Position numbers and translations under genes: made by a program
Notes under the pieces: generated by a model
Told to the model about the DNA's origin: nothing
Seen by the model: only the letters and a program-made list of their open reading frames with translations
Databases searched by the model: none
Assembly: GCA_016195985.1 (NCBI GenBank)
Contig: JACPYP010000007.1
Coordinates: 248,001-312,000 of the forward strand
Direction: 5' to 3'
Length of the DNA stretch: 64,000 nt
Origin: Acidobacteriota bacterium
Lineage (GTDB): Bacteria > Acidobacteriota > Holophagae > Holophagales > Holophagaceae
In this document: positions 34,963 to 44,300 of the stretch, in pieces
How the letters are laid out: each line of letters begins with the position of its first letter
How positions within the stretch are numbered: position 1 is the stretch's first letter

Positions 34963-35078
34963 GTGTCGTTCTCCTTGTGGCATCGGCCACAGGTACGATT
35001 CTAGGCCCGGTGGCAAGCGAGACGGGGCGATCCGTGGGAAAAACCGGCGAATCGACGGCCTGGGCCGGGCAGCCGCCC

Positions 35079-35450
35079 TCAGCGGGTTCCCTTGATCATC
35101 CTGACGGGCCCTTCGGCCTTGGCGCCCGGCTGATTGATGCGGCCCGGCTGATTGATGCGAGTCTTTGTATGGACCATGCGGGTGTCGGCATCCACCACGC
35201 ACCGCCAGCCCTGGCTTTCATGGGGCATGCGCACATCCACCTCCCAGCCTCCCGAAGCCCCGTTGAGGGGAATGCGACGGGCGGAGACGGCCTTGCCACC
35301 GGTGTCCTGTTCGGCGATGGCCTTGGCTTCCTTGGCGGATTTGACGGGCCCCGAGCCGTGCTTGTGCGGCTTGGAGGCGGCTGCCAGAGGGGCCGGGCCG
35401 CCGACAGCGGCAGCTACGGCCAAGGCGAGGGCCAGAGGGGCGATGCGCAT
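35079..35450 (-). CDS. Secreted PepSY-like domain protein
   Basis: A 123-residue exported protein. Residues 1-25 are a signal peptide ending PLAAA. The mature part has a lysine/histidine-rich start and one PepSY-like domain (KEAKAIAEQDTGGKAVSARR, then WEVDVRM and VVDADTRMVH). The tail contains RINQPGRINQPG, encoded by an exact 18-base tandem duplication. GGAG precedes the ATG at 35450. PepSY proteins often inhibit proteases or sit near metal enzymes; no partner is evident here. Confidence 0.72.
   Translation of the reverse strand: MRIAPLALALAVAAAVGGPAPLAAASKPHKHGSGPVKSAKEAKAIAEQDTGGKAVSARRIPLNGASGGWEVDVRMPHESQGWRCVVDADTRMVHTKTRINQPGRINQPGAKAEGPVRMIKGTR
35124..35159. repeat. Exact 18-base tandem duplication inside a coding region
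   Basis: GCCCGGCTGATTGATGCG occurs twice back to back (35124-35141 and 35142-35159). It is in frame and duplicates the hexapeptide RINQPG near the C-terminus of the PepSY protein. Likely a recent slippage event. Confidence 0.9.
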
Positions 35451-35532
35451 GGGGACTCCGGAGGGGTGCCAGGATTCTAGCCAATGCCGGGGGGGACAGG
35501 CAAATCGGGCGCGGCGGAGCGGAAACGGGTTT

Positions 35533-37965
35533 TCAGGACAGGTGGGCCGCGGCTTCCAGGAATTGAGCCACGGCCCGGTCCAGGTCCTCGCAGCAGGGTT
35601 CCCAGGCGCCCACAGGCTCCTGGCGCAGGCGGGACTCCAGCTCCTTGAGGGCCTCCGCGATCTGGACGAGGCCCAGGGTGGCGGCCCCTCCGCGCATGGC
35701 GTGGGCCTCGCCCAGGGCCCTGGCGCGGTCCCCCCGGGCCATGGCTGCGCGGATGGCCCCGGCACCGGCAGGATCCTTCGCGTAGGCCTTGAGGAAGGTG
35801 CGGAGCAGATCCCGCTTTCCATCGAGCCGGACCAGGGTGCGGCGCAGATCCATGACTTCCGCCATTCCATCCAGCCCATCCTCAGGAGAGGCGCCGTCTT
35901 CAGGCCTGTCGGCAGGGTTTTCATCGGCGGGCAGGATGCCCCCGGGAATCCAGTGGGCCATGGCGTCCAGGAGCTGCCCTGGGGCGATGGGTTTGGTCAG
36001 GCAGTCATCCATGCCCACGGCCAGGCACCGGTCCCGGTAGGTGGAGAGGGCATGCGCCGTAAGGGCGAGGATGGGGGTGCCGCGGTTCCTTCCCTGGGAC
36101 CGGATGCGCCGGGCGGCCTCGAACCCATCCATGCCCGGCATCTCCAGATCCATGAGGATGGCGTCGAAGGTCGTGGCCTGGGCGAGGGCAGCGGCTTCCT
36201 CGCCGTTGCTGGCCGCCTCCACCTGCAGGCCCGCCTCCCGCAGCAGGATCACGGACAATTCACGGCTGATGGGGTTGTCTTCCACCACCAGCGCCCTCTT
36301 GCCAGCCAGATTGGGGCGGCCTCGACGGGGCCGCGGGGATGCCGGAACAGGCAGGGTTTGTTCTGGGGCCAGGGGAAAACCCACTGCGAATTGGAAATGG
36401 CTTCCGGGGCCGGGACCGCTCTCCACCCAGATCCGTCCCCCCATGAGTTCCACCAGCTGCTTGGAGATGGCAAGGCCCAGTCCCGTTCCGCCGAAGTGGC
36501 GGGTGGTGCTGGCTTCGGCCTGGGTGAAGGGCGTGAAGAGGCGCGTCACCTGGTCGGCGCGAAGGCCGATGCCCGTGTCCAGGACGGAGAAGCGGAATGC
36601 GGCCTCGCCTTCCGGCGCCGCCAACGGATCCACCCGGACTTCGACGCTGCCTTCCTCCGTGAACTTGAGGGCATTGCCCACCAGGTTGATCAGCACCTGG
36701 CGGAGGCGGGTCGGGTCGCCCAGCAGCGCCAGGGGGGCCTTTTCCGCGCCGCAGATGGCCAGTGCCAGGCCCTTCGCCGCGGCGGCTTGGCTGAACAGAT
36801 CCGCCACCTGGAGCAGCAGATCCGGGATGCGGAAGGGGATGCGTTCCAGATCCACCCGTCCCGCCTCGATCTTCGAGAGGTCCAGCACGTCGTCGAGAAG
36901 GGCCAGCAGGGCCTGGCCGGACTGCTCGACCCGCCGCAGGTACCCCTCCGCCGCAGGCGGCAGGGTCTCCTTCAGGGCCAGATGGAGGAAGCCCTGGATG
37001 GCGTTCATGGGCGTGCGCATCTCGTGGCTCATGCGCGCGAGGAAATCGCTCTTGGCCTGGGTGGCCGCCTCCACCGCCCTGAGCTCCTGTTCGAGGGTCT
37101 CCTTATGGCGCAGCTCCTCCGACAGGCGCTGTCGCAGCACCCGCGCCGCGGCCAGGTTGCCCAGGGAGGCCACCAGGCGGAGCTCGTTCTCGGAAAAGGG
37201 CGGACGGCTGCGGCCCGCGTCGAAGTAGAAAAGACCGAGCACTTCGCCGGCGTGCTCAAGCGGGATGGCCATGGCGCTCGACGTGGCCACACCGGATGGG
37301 GAAGCGGCTTCGGGCTCGTCGCGCAGCAGCATGGCTTCCCGGCGCTCAAGGGCGCTCTGCACGGTCTTCGGCGCCCATCGCAGCGGCGACGTGTCATCGG
37401 GCCTCAGGCTGTGCGAAGCCAACGGGACCAGCTGCCCCGAGTCATCCGGCAGCAGGATGGCTCCTTGCCCAGCGCCCAGGAAATGGAACAACCGCTCCAG
37501 CATCGTCTCCAGCAGCCCCGTGGTGGTGGGCTCCTGGAGAAGGAGCAGGCTGAACTCGTAGAAAAGGTCCAACGCCGCCTGGGCCATGGGGGCGGCCCCG
37601 CCATCGCGGCGCCAGCCCTGGAGATCCCCGATGGGCAGGGACTGGGTGGTTTCCTCGCCGGGAAGCGGAGCCTCGTCAACTTCCTCGATCCGAACTTCGA
37701 TGCCGCCCAGGCGGATCACATCCCTGGCCGCGACCGCCTGGGGGGAATGGACACGTTTGCCATTGAGGAAGCTGCCGTGTCTGGAGCCGAGATCCTCGAA
37801 GGTGAGGCGCCCTTTCCGCCAGAGGATCTGGGCATGGCTCCTGGAGACGGCGGGATCCTCCAGGATGAGATCCTGGTCCGGCGTCCGCCCGATCCGGCAG
37901 CAGGCGGACGCCTTCGACAGCCGGAAGGGCTGGAGGCCGGTGGCGCGGATGAGGTAGTCGGGCAC
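35533..37965 (-). CDS. Hybrid histidine kinase: FHA-GAF-HisKA-HATPase-REC-Hpt
   Basis: An 810-residue soluble hybrid sensor kinase. Domains in order: FHA (residues 1-95: IGRTPD, VSRSHAQI, DLGSRHGSFLNGKRV), GAF (about 130-290), HisKA with the phospho-His near 313 (ARMSHEMRTPMNAIQG), HATPase (NLVGNALKF, DTGIGL, GGTGLGLAI), receiver with the acceptor Asp near 604 (AILMDLEMPGMDG), and Hpt with its His near 753 (AHAMRGGAATLG). There is no membrane helix. The start is a GTG at 37965. An FHA domain binds phospho-threonine, and a Ser/Thr kinase gene is divergently encoded 60 bases away, so cross-talk between the two is likely. Confidence 0.92.
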   Translation of the reverse strand: MPDYLIRATGLQPFRLSKASACCRIGRTPDQDLILEDPAVSRSHAQILWRKGRLTFEDLGSRHGSFLNGKRVHSPQAVAARDVIRLGGIEVRIEEVDEAPLPGEETTQSLPIGDLQGWRRDGGAAPMAQAALDLFYEFSLLLLQEPTTTGLLETMLERLFHFLGAGQGAILLPDDSGQLVPLASHSLRPDDTSPLRWAPKTVQSALERREAMLLRDEPEAASPSGVATSSAMAIPLEHAGEVLGLFYFDAGRSRPPFSENELRLVASLGNLAAARVLRQRLSEELRHKETLEQELRAVEAATQAKSDFLARMSHEMRTPMNAIQGFLHLALKETLPPAAEGYLRRVEQSGQALLALLDDVLDLSKIEAGRVDLERIPFRIPDLLLQVADLFSQAAAAKGLALAICGAEKAPLALLGDPTRLRQVLINLVGNALKFTEEGSVEVRVDPLAAPEGEAAFRFSVLDTGIGLRADQVTRLFTPFTQAEASTTRHFGGTGLGLAISKQLVELMGGRIWVESGPGPGSHFQFAVGFPLAPEQTLPVPASPRPRRGRPNLAGKRALVVEDNPISRELSVILLREAGLQVEAASNGEEAAALAQATTFDAILMDLEMPGMDGFEAARRIRSQGRNRGTPILALTAHALSTYRDRCLAVGMDDCLTKPIAPGQLLDAMAHWIPGGILPADENPADRPEDGASPEDGLDGMAEVMDLRRTLVRLDGKRDLLRTFLKAYAKDPAGAGAIRAAMARGDRARALGEAHAMRGGAATLGLVQIAEALKELESRLRQEPVGAWEPCCEDLDRAVAQFLEAAAHLS

Positions 37966-38025
37966 GGGAATCCGGAGCGGGGGGCACCCCGTTATAGAAT
38001 GGGTCCTTCTCTCTGGAAAGTGTGC

Positions 38026-39522
38026 ATGGTCCTGAAATCCCGGCCAGATCTCCGCTTGACCCGGTTGGCGGGGGTGATGGAGGGGCGCTACACCTTCCTT
38101 TCGCTGTTGGGCGAAGGCGGTTCCGGGCGGGTCTACGAGGTGCGCAACCTGTCCCTGGACCGGCGCGAGGCCATGAAGGTGCTTTCAGAAACGCTGCTGG
38201 ACGACAGCGCTTCGGAACGCTTCACCCGGGAGGCGCGCATCGCTGCCTCCCTCGATCATCCCGGCATCGTGAAGATCCATGCCTTCGGCCGGAACGATGG
38301 CATCCATTGGTATTCCATGGCGCTGGTGGACGGGCCTACCCTCGGCGACCTGGTGGACAAGGGGCGGCTGCTGGACGGGCCCACGCTGGCGCAGGTGGCC
38401 CTGCCCCTGCTGGAGGCCCTGGCCTTCAGCCACGCCCAGGGGGTCATCCATCGCGACATCAAGCCAGCCAACATCCTCTTCGATCTGCAGGGCCGTCCCT
38501 ACCTGGCGGATTTCGGCATCGCCAAATCCGAAGCGAACGCCATGAAGACGCAGACCGGCATCCTCATGGGCACCCCGGCCTATGTGTCCCCGGAGCAGGC
38601 TCTGGGCGAGGTGGTGGATGCGCGGACGGATCAGTATTCTCTGGGCATCACGCTATACAAGGCCCTGACCGGCCGTCTGCCCTTCCACTCGGACAACCTG
38701 CTCCAGACCCTGGTGCTGCGGCTCAACGAAACGCCGGAGCCCCTGATGGCGCGGCGGCCGGATCTCGGGCCGGAGGTGTCCGGCGTCCTCATGAAAGCCC
38801 TGGCCCGGGACCGCAACGAAAGGTGGGCCAGCGTGGAGGAGATGCGGGAGGCGCTGGCGGCCGCCCTGGCCGGGGCGGCCCGTTCTCCCGGCTCTGCGCG
38901 GTTGCTCGAAGGCTTCGGGCCTCCGCCAAGGACGCCGCTTCCGGACATGGAGACGACCGCGGCAGGTCCTGTGGCGGATCGCGGTTCCTTCGCGCCCACG
39001 GCCGAATGGTCGCGGCCGCCCCAGTGGCGCCGAACGCCCTGGATCGTGGCGGCGGGCCTGGTGGTGGTGAGCGGCGGCGGCTTCGCCTGGTCGCGGCTGC
39101 GCCAGTCTTCCGCGCGGCCGGCCTTGCCGGCGGGCCCCCCGCCCATCCAGGCCGCAGCCCCAATCCCGCCCAAACCCGGCGACGCCGGGGGACCGGCCCG
39201 GAAGGCCATCGAGCCGCCAGGCGCGGTGCCCGGTCCCGTCCCTGAGCGGCGGGCGGTGGTCTATCCCCAGCTGATCGAGGAGGCGTCGAGTCCGGGGCCA
39301 GCGGCCGCCGGGTGCTCGGGCCTGCGGGTGAACCTCTCCCTGGTGGTGGGGGAGGACGGATCGGTCCGGCAGTGCAAGGTGCTCTCTTCCATTCCCGCCG
39401 AGTGCGCGGAGGCTGCCAAAGCCGTGGCGCTGCGCTATCGTTTCAAACCGGCCCTGGACGCCCAGGGCAAACCCCTTCAAACCACCGTCGCGGCCGCTGT
39501 GGATTTTCCGGAGATGCGATGA
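38026..39522 (+). CDS. Membrane Ser/Thr kinase with TonB-C-like extracytoplasmic domain
   Basis: A 498-residue protein. The kinase domain (about 20-290) has LGEGGSGRVYEV, Lys51, HRDIKPANIL with Asp144, ADFGIAKS with Asp162, and VSPEQ. One membrane helix lies near 338-356 (WIVAAGLVVVSGGGFAW), then a Pro/Ala-rich linker, then a C-terminal domain of the TonB-C kind (VNLSLVVGEDGSVRQCKVLS, AVALRYRFKPAL). Energy-transducing TonB proteins use this fold to contact outer membrane proteins; on a kinase it may act as a periplasmic sensor. The ATG at 38026 is favoured; an ATG at 37999 is in frame. Its stop overlaps the OmpA gene (ATGA). Confidence 0.88.
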   Translation: MVLKSRPDLRLTRLAGVMEGRYTFLSLLGEGGSGRVYEVRNLSLDRREAMKVLSETLLDDSASERFTREARIAASLDHPGIVKIHAFGRNDGIHWYSMALVDGPTLGDLVDKGRLLDGPTLAQVALPLLEALAFSHAQGVIHRDIKPANILFDLQGRPYLADFGIAKSEANAMKTQTGILMGTPAYVSPEQALGEVVDARTDQYSLGITLYKALTGRLPFHSDNLLQTLVLRLNETPEPLMARRPDLGPEVSGVLMKALARDRNERWASVEEMREALAAALAGAARSPGSARLLEGFGPPPRTPLPDMETTAAGPVADRGSFAPTAEWSRPPQWRRTPWIVAAGLVVVSGGGFAWSRLRQSSARPALPAGPPPIQAAAPIPPKPGDAGGPARKAIEPPGAVPGPVPERRAVVYPQLIEEASSPGPAAAGCSGLRVNLSLVVGEDGSVRQCKVLSSIPAECAEAAKAVALRYRFKPALDAQGKPLQTTVAAAVDFPEMR

Positions 39523-40202
39523 ACATGACGGCTCGTCTTTTTATCCTGAGTCTCCCGGTGCTGTTCGGCGTGGCCTGCACGCCGCCCAAGCCCATGCCCC
39601 ATGGGGCCATCCAGGTGAGGGTGGCCTCAGAACCTGAAAAAGCGGCCCTGTTCATGGCTGGCCGCCCCATCGGCGAAGCGCCTCACGCGCTGACTGTGGC
39701 CTCGGCCGAGGATCTCCTCCAGGTGAGCGCCACCCTGAGCAACGAGGTGGTCGTGGAGAAACGTATCCGCTTCCTCTCCCAGGACCAGGCTGAAATCCTG
39801 TTCGTGTTCGGCGCCGGGAAATCCACCATGGCGCGGACCCTGGGCCTGCCGAAGATCCTGGTCTTCGACTACGGCGCGGGAGTCACCTTCGATCTGAACC
39901 AGGCTTCCTTGAAACCAGGCTTTCTGCCTCTCCTCGAAAGGCAGGCGGGCCTCCTGAAAACCCATTTCCAGGGCCTCGACATTTTCGTGTGCGGCCACAC
40001 GGATTCCACCGGCACCCAGGAGCGCAACCTCTCCCTGTCGCTGGACAGGGCGCGGGCGGTCTCCAGCGATCTCAGCGGCCGCGGCGTGCCCGCCGAGCGG
40101 CTGAAGATCCAAGGCTTCGGAAGCCAGTACCCTGTCACCAGCAACGACACCGAGCAGGGCCGCGCCCTGAACCGCCGCACCGAACTGATCCTCCCCCAGT
40201 AG
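39519..40202 (+). CDS. OmpA-family peptidoglycan-binding lipoprotein
   Basis: A 227-residue envelope protein. Residues 1-20 form a signal sequence ending FGVAC, a loose lipobox. The N-terminal half is a small PEGA-like beta domain (IQVRVASEPEKAALFMAGRPIGEAPH). The C-terminal half is an OmpA domain (VTFDLNQASL, CGHTDSTGTQERNLSLSLDRA, GFGSQYPVTSNDTEQGRALNRRTEL) that retains the peptidoglycan-binding Asp of GHTD and the Arg of the SxxRA motif. It is coupled to the kinase gene upstream, which suggests the kinase senses or controls the envelope. Confidence 0.87.
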   Translation: MNMTARLFILSLPVLFGVACTPPKPMPHGAIQVRVASEPEKAALFMAGRPIGEAPHALTVASAEDLLQVSATLSNEVVVEKRIRFLSQDQAEILFVFGAGKSTMARTLGLPKILVFDYGAGVTFDLNQASLKPGFLPLLERQAGLLKTHFQGLDIFVCGHTDSTGTQERNLSLSLDRARAVSSDLSGRGVPAERLKIQGFGSQYPVTSNDTEQGRALNRRTELILPQ

Positions 40203-40211
40203 CCTGCCCGT

Positions 40212-40973
40212 TCAGGCCTGGTCCGGGACCGGCCCCTCGGCTTCGCTGAGGAAGGCGTAGCCCCGGCCGTGCCTCGCGCGCACCGGCAGCGGCTCCCCAG
40301 GGCTGGCCTTTTGCACCTTGGCGCGAAGCCGGCTGAGCATGGTCTCCATGCGGCGCATGGCGTAGATGTCGTGAATGTGTTCCAGGGCCTGGGAAAGCGC
40401 CTCGCGGTCCACCACTTCGCCGGGCTGGTCCAGCAGGGGCGTGAGAAACCGCAGTTCGTTGTCGGTGAGGGCGACGGCCACGCCGGAAGGGGTGACCAGG
40501 GAGGAGCGCAACCCGTCGAGCCGCCACCGGGCGGGCGAAGGTTCGGGCCTGCTCAGGGCCAGGCGGCGCTGGAGGCTGCCGATGGCGGAGGCCAGTTCCC
40601 GCAGATCGACGGGTTTCGAAAAATAAAGATCGGCGCCCGCATCCAGCCCCTGCACCCGGTCATCCGTCTGATCCCGGGCCGTGAGCATGATGATGCCCAG
40701 GTGGGGGCGGACCTGCCGCAGATCCGCTGCGATCGCGTAGCCATCTTCGCCGGGCAGTCCGATATCCAGAATGACGATGTCGGCTTGGTGCGCCTCCAGA
40801 TGGGCGCGCAGGGCAGGGCCGTCGGCCACGCCGGCGGTGGCGATGCCGAAGGAGGCCAGGCCCTCGATGAGGAATTCCCTCATGACCGGATGATCCTCGC
40901 AGGCCACCACTCGGATGGGTTTCGGCGCGCCCGGGGAGGCGGTTCCATCCGTCGAGAGGTGAGCAGGGGTCAT
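40212..40973 (-). CDS. OmpR-family response regulator
   Basis: A 253-residue two-domain regulator. The receiver carries the acidic pair in VVACEDHPVM, the phospho-Asp in DIVILDIGLPGEDG and the Lys in YFSKPVDL. The C-terminal winged helix fits the OmpR/PhoB class (ALTDNELRFLTPLLDQPGEV, then MLSRLRAKVQKASPGEPLPVRARHGRGYAF). No cognate histidine kinase is beside it; the FHA hybrid kinase 2.2 kb away is one candidate. It is convergent with the OmpA lipoprotein gene and divergent from the giant surface-protein gene, with 337 bases between. Confidence 0.9.
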   Translation of the reverse strand: MTPAHLSTDGTASPGAPKPIRVVACEDHPVMREFLIEGLASFGIATAGVADGPALRAHLEAHQADIVILDIGLPGEDGYAIAADLRQVRPHLGIIMLTARDQTDDRVQGLDAGADLYFSKPVDLRELASAIGSLQRRLALSRPEPSPARWRLDGLRSSLVTPSGVAVALTDNELRFLTPLLDQPGEVVDREALSQALEHIHDIYAMRRMETMLSRLRAKVQKASPGEPLPVRARHGRGYAFLSEAEGPVPDQA

Positions 40974-41310
40974 TCAGGCCTTCCAGAAAAAGATCGAGTT
41001 GCAAGGGGCGTTCAAACCTCAGGGCGGGCCCGCCGATTCGTTTTCCCCAGGCCCGACCAGAATATCAAACCTCCCTGTCACCTGAGGTGGGACGCCGCTT
41101 TTTGACGATCTCTGGATTCGAGATGGAATGGTTCTCCGGGCGTCAGAGATCCCGATTCGCCATTCAAAATCGAACCATCGCACGCGATTCCATTGATTGT
41201 AAGAAAGTGTAAGCAAATGTAATAAGGGAAGTTGTGACGATATCTCCAACACCCATGGAAGGGCCGGCCCTATCCGGTCCGGCATTGAATGCCTGTGCAG
41301 CGGAGTTTTC
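40974..41310. other. 337-base divergent control region
   Basis: No gene is visible. The right half (41161-41240) is AT-rich and holds three phased TGTAAG/TGTAAT repeats, listed separately. A TTGATT at 41193-41198 could be a -35 element for the downstream gene. The left half (40974-41100) shows nothing I can interpret. Confidence 0.5.
41198..41223 (+). promoter_or_regulatory. Three helically phased TGTAA repeats (candidate OmpR-type binding site)
   Basis: TGTAAG at 41198, TGTAAG at 41208 and TGTAAT at 41218 are spaced exactly 10 bases apart, so they present one DNA face. OmpR/PhoB-type regulators bind direct repeats with 10 or 11-base periods, and such a regulator is encoded divergently next door. 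The repeats lie 88-113 bases upstream of the surface-protein ATG. Confidence 0.55.
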
Positions 41311-44300
41311 ATGCGTCCTCAAATCTACCTGCCCCTTGCCCTGGCCTTGACGGCCTTGGCGATAGGCCCTGTCTCCTGCACCAGCTCCAGTTGGTGCGCC
41401 GATTGTGAGCATGCCGTGAACATCCTCGGCCTGAATTACCAGCCGGCCAACACCTACACGGTGGGGACAGCCATTCCCGTCAATCCGCCCAATCCTTCGG
41501 GTGGAACGCCGAAGGCCTACGACATCGCCGCCGGCAGCCTGCCGGCAGGGCTCGACCTGGATCCCGTCACAGGCCAGATCACCGGAACGCCCGCGGCGCC
41601 AGGCGTGTTCACGGTGACCGTGCGGGCCACCAACAGCGCCAACAGCGCCACCCAGACCATCCAGATCACCGTGCTGCCCGCCGCGGCCTTGGGCCTGAGC
41701 TACGCCACGCCGCAGGTCTTTCCTGCGGCCCTGGCCATCGCTCCCCAGAATCCCGTCCTGGCCCAGGCCACGCCCGGGATTCCCACGGCCTATGCCATCA
41801 CCGGCGGCAGCCTTCCCACGGGCCTGAACCTCAACGCCGACGGCACCATCGGAGGCACGCCCGCCACGCCGGGCGTCTTCTCCTTCAAGGTGACCGCCAC
41901 CAACGGGACCCGCACCGCCACGGCCTTCGCGGCCTACACCGTGACGCCCGCAGGCAGTCTGGGGCTGGCCTACGATACGCCCAAGACCTTCACGGCCGGC
42001 GCCGCGGTCCCCACCCAGCCCGCCACGTTGTCCAACGCCGTGCCGGGCCTCGGATCCTCCTTCTCCCTCACGGCGGGCAGCCTTCCCGCGGGGCTGAGCC
42101 TGGGTTCGACCACGGGCGACATTACCGGCACGCCCACGGCGCCCGGCCTCTACGCCTTCACCATCGTGGTCGCCCAGGGCGCCCGCACTGCTTCCACCTC
42201 TGCCAACTACACCGTGCTGCCCGCGGCCGCCCTCAGCCTGGCCTACACCACGCCCCAGACCTTCGCCGTGGGCACGGCCATCGCCACCCAGCTGCCCACG
42301 CTGGCCAGCGAGACCCCGGGCGTGCCCACCACCTTCGCCCTCACCGGCGGCGCGCTGCCGGTGGGACTGATGCTGAACGCGGATGGATCCATCACCGGCA
42401 AGCCCACCACCGCGGGCGTCTCCACCTTCACCGTGACGGCCACCAACGGCACCCGCACGGCCACGGCCACACCCACCTACACCGTGATCCCGATGGCACC
42501 CCAAGGGGCCTACCAGAGCGTGACCACCAATGTGAACCTGTCCCTGACGCTGACGCCCCAGAACGCGGGAGGTCCCATCACGGCCGCCACCCTGGCCCAA
42601 GGGCCGCTGCCCGCGGGGATGGTTCTGAACGCGGACGGCAGTCTCTCGGGGACGCCCAGCGTCGCCGGCGCTTTCCCCTTCAAGGTGCAGCTCTGCAACG
42701 GCACCGGCTGCATGACCACGGCCGCGGCGGTGATCACCGTGAACGCGAACGGGGCCACGCCCTTGAAGGCTGCCTATGCCGATGGCAATGGCCTGGTCGG
42801 CGCGCCTTTGACGGTGCCGCCCACGGTGACCATCGGAGGCCCGGTCACCAGCGCGACCCTGCAGAGCGGAACCCTTCCCGCCGGGATGACCCTCGATTCG
42901 CATGGAAGCATCGTAGGCACGCCCACGGCGGCCGGCAGTTCCATCCTGCTCGTCACCCTGGCCAATGCTTCCGGCGCTCTGGAAACGGTGCCCGTGACGA
43001 TCACGGTCAGCGCCAGTGCCAGCGTACTCGCCGCCGCCTATCCCGTTGGTTCCGGCCAGGTGGGGGTGCCGCTCACGGTGGCGCCCTTCCTCGCCAGCGG
43101 CGGCCCAGTGGCCACCGCGGTCCAACTCGGCGGAACCCTGCCTCCGGGCATGGTCCTGAACAGCGATGGCAGCATCACCGGCGCGCCCACCCAAGCGGGG
43201 AGCTACTCGGCCCAGATCCGGCTCTGCAATGCGGCCGGCGGATGCACCACGCAGACGGTCCAGATCGATGTGAACACCGCGGGGGGGTCCGCCCTGGTGG
43301 CCGCCTATGCGGACGCGATGGGAACGCTGGGAGCTCCCCTGGCGGTTCCGCCTTCGATCGCCAGCGGCGGTCCGGTGACGTCGTCGACCCTGCTGAGTGG
43401 AAGCCTGCCTCCCGGGATGACCCTGAATTCCAACGGCAGCATCACGGGAACCCCGACCCAGCCCGGCACCTACAGCCTGGCTGTTCAGCTCTGCAACGGG
43501 GCGGGGGGCTGCACCGTGCAGTCCGTCACCATCACGTTGAGGCATGCCGTTCCGGTGGTGGGTCCCCTTTCCGTCACGGAGGCCCTTGGCGCCACCGCCA
43601 CGCTGACGCCCGGCAACACGGGCGGCCCCATCACCTCCGCCACCGTCACCGCTGGCGGCCCCCTGGCTGCGGGCCTGACCTTGAACTCCGATGGCAGCGT
43701 CAGCCAGTCCGGCGCCACGCCGGTCGGAACCTACGGCCCCTACACGGTGAGCTACTGCAACACGGGCGGCTGCGCCAATTCCACGGTGACCATCACCGTG
43801 ACCCTCTCGGCGCCCACGGCCCTGAACTACGCCACGCCCGTCACCTACACGTCGGGACTCCCGATCGCATCGAACGATCCCAATCCCACCGGCGGCACGC
43901 CGACGGGCTACACCATCGCCAGCGGCAGCCTGCCCGCGGGGCTGAGCCTGAATCCCTCCACGGGTGTCATCAGCGGCACGCCCACCGTGTCCGGATCCTT
44001 CCCGGTGACCATTTCCGGGACCAACGGGGCGGGGCATGCTGATCAGACGCTCAACATCACGGTGCTCGCCCCCTTGACCGGAAGCCTCAGCGCCAATCCC
44101 GGCCTCGTGTCGGTGGGCCAGGCCACGGCCCTCACGGCCCTCTTCTCCGGGGGCACGGGCGTGGTGGATCAAGGCTTCGGTCCCGTCTCCTCCGGCAGCA
44201 GCCTGCCCACGGGCGCCTACGGCAGCACCGGGACCTACACCTACACGCTGACTGTGACGAACGGGGCGGGGGCTTCCATCACCCGGACCGCGACGGTGAC

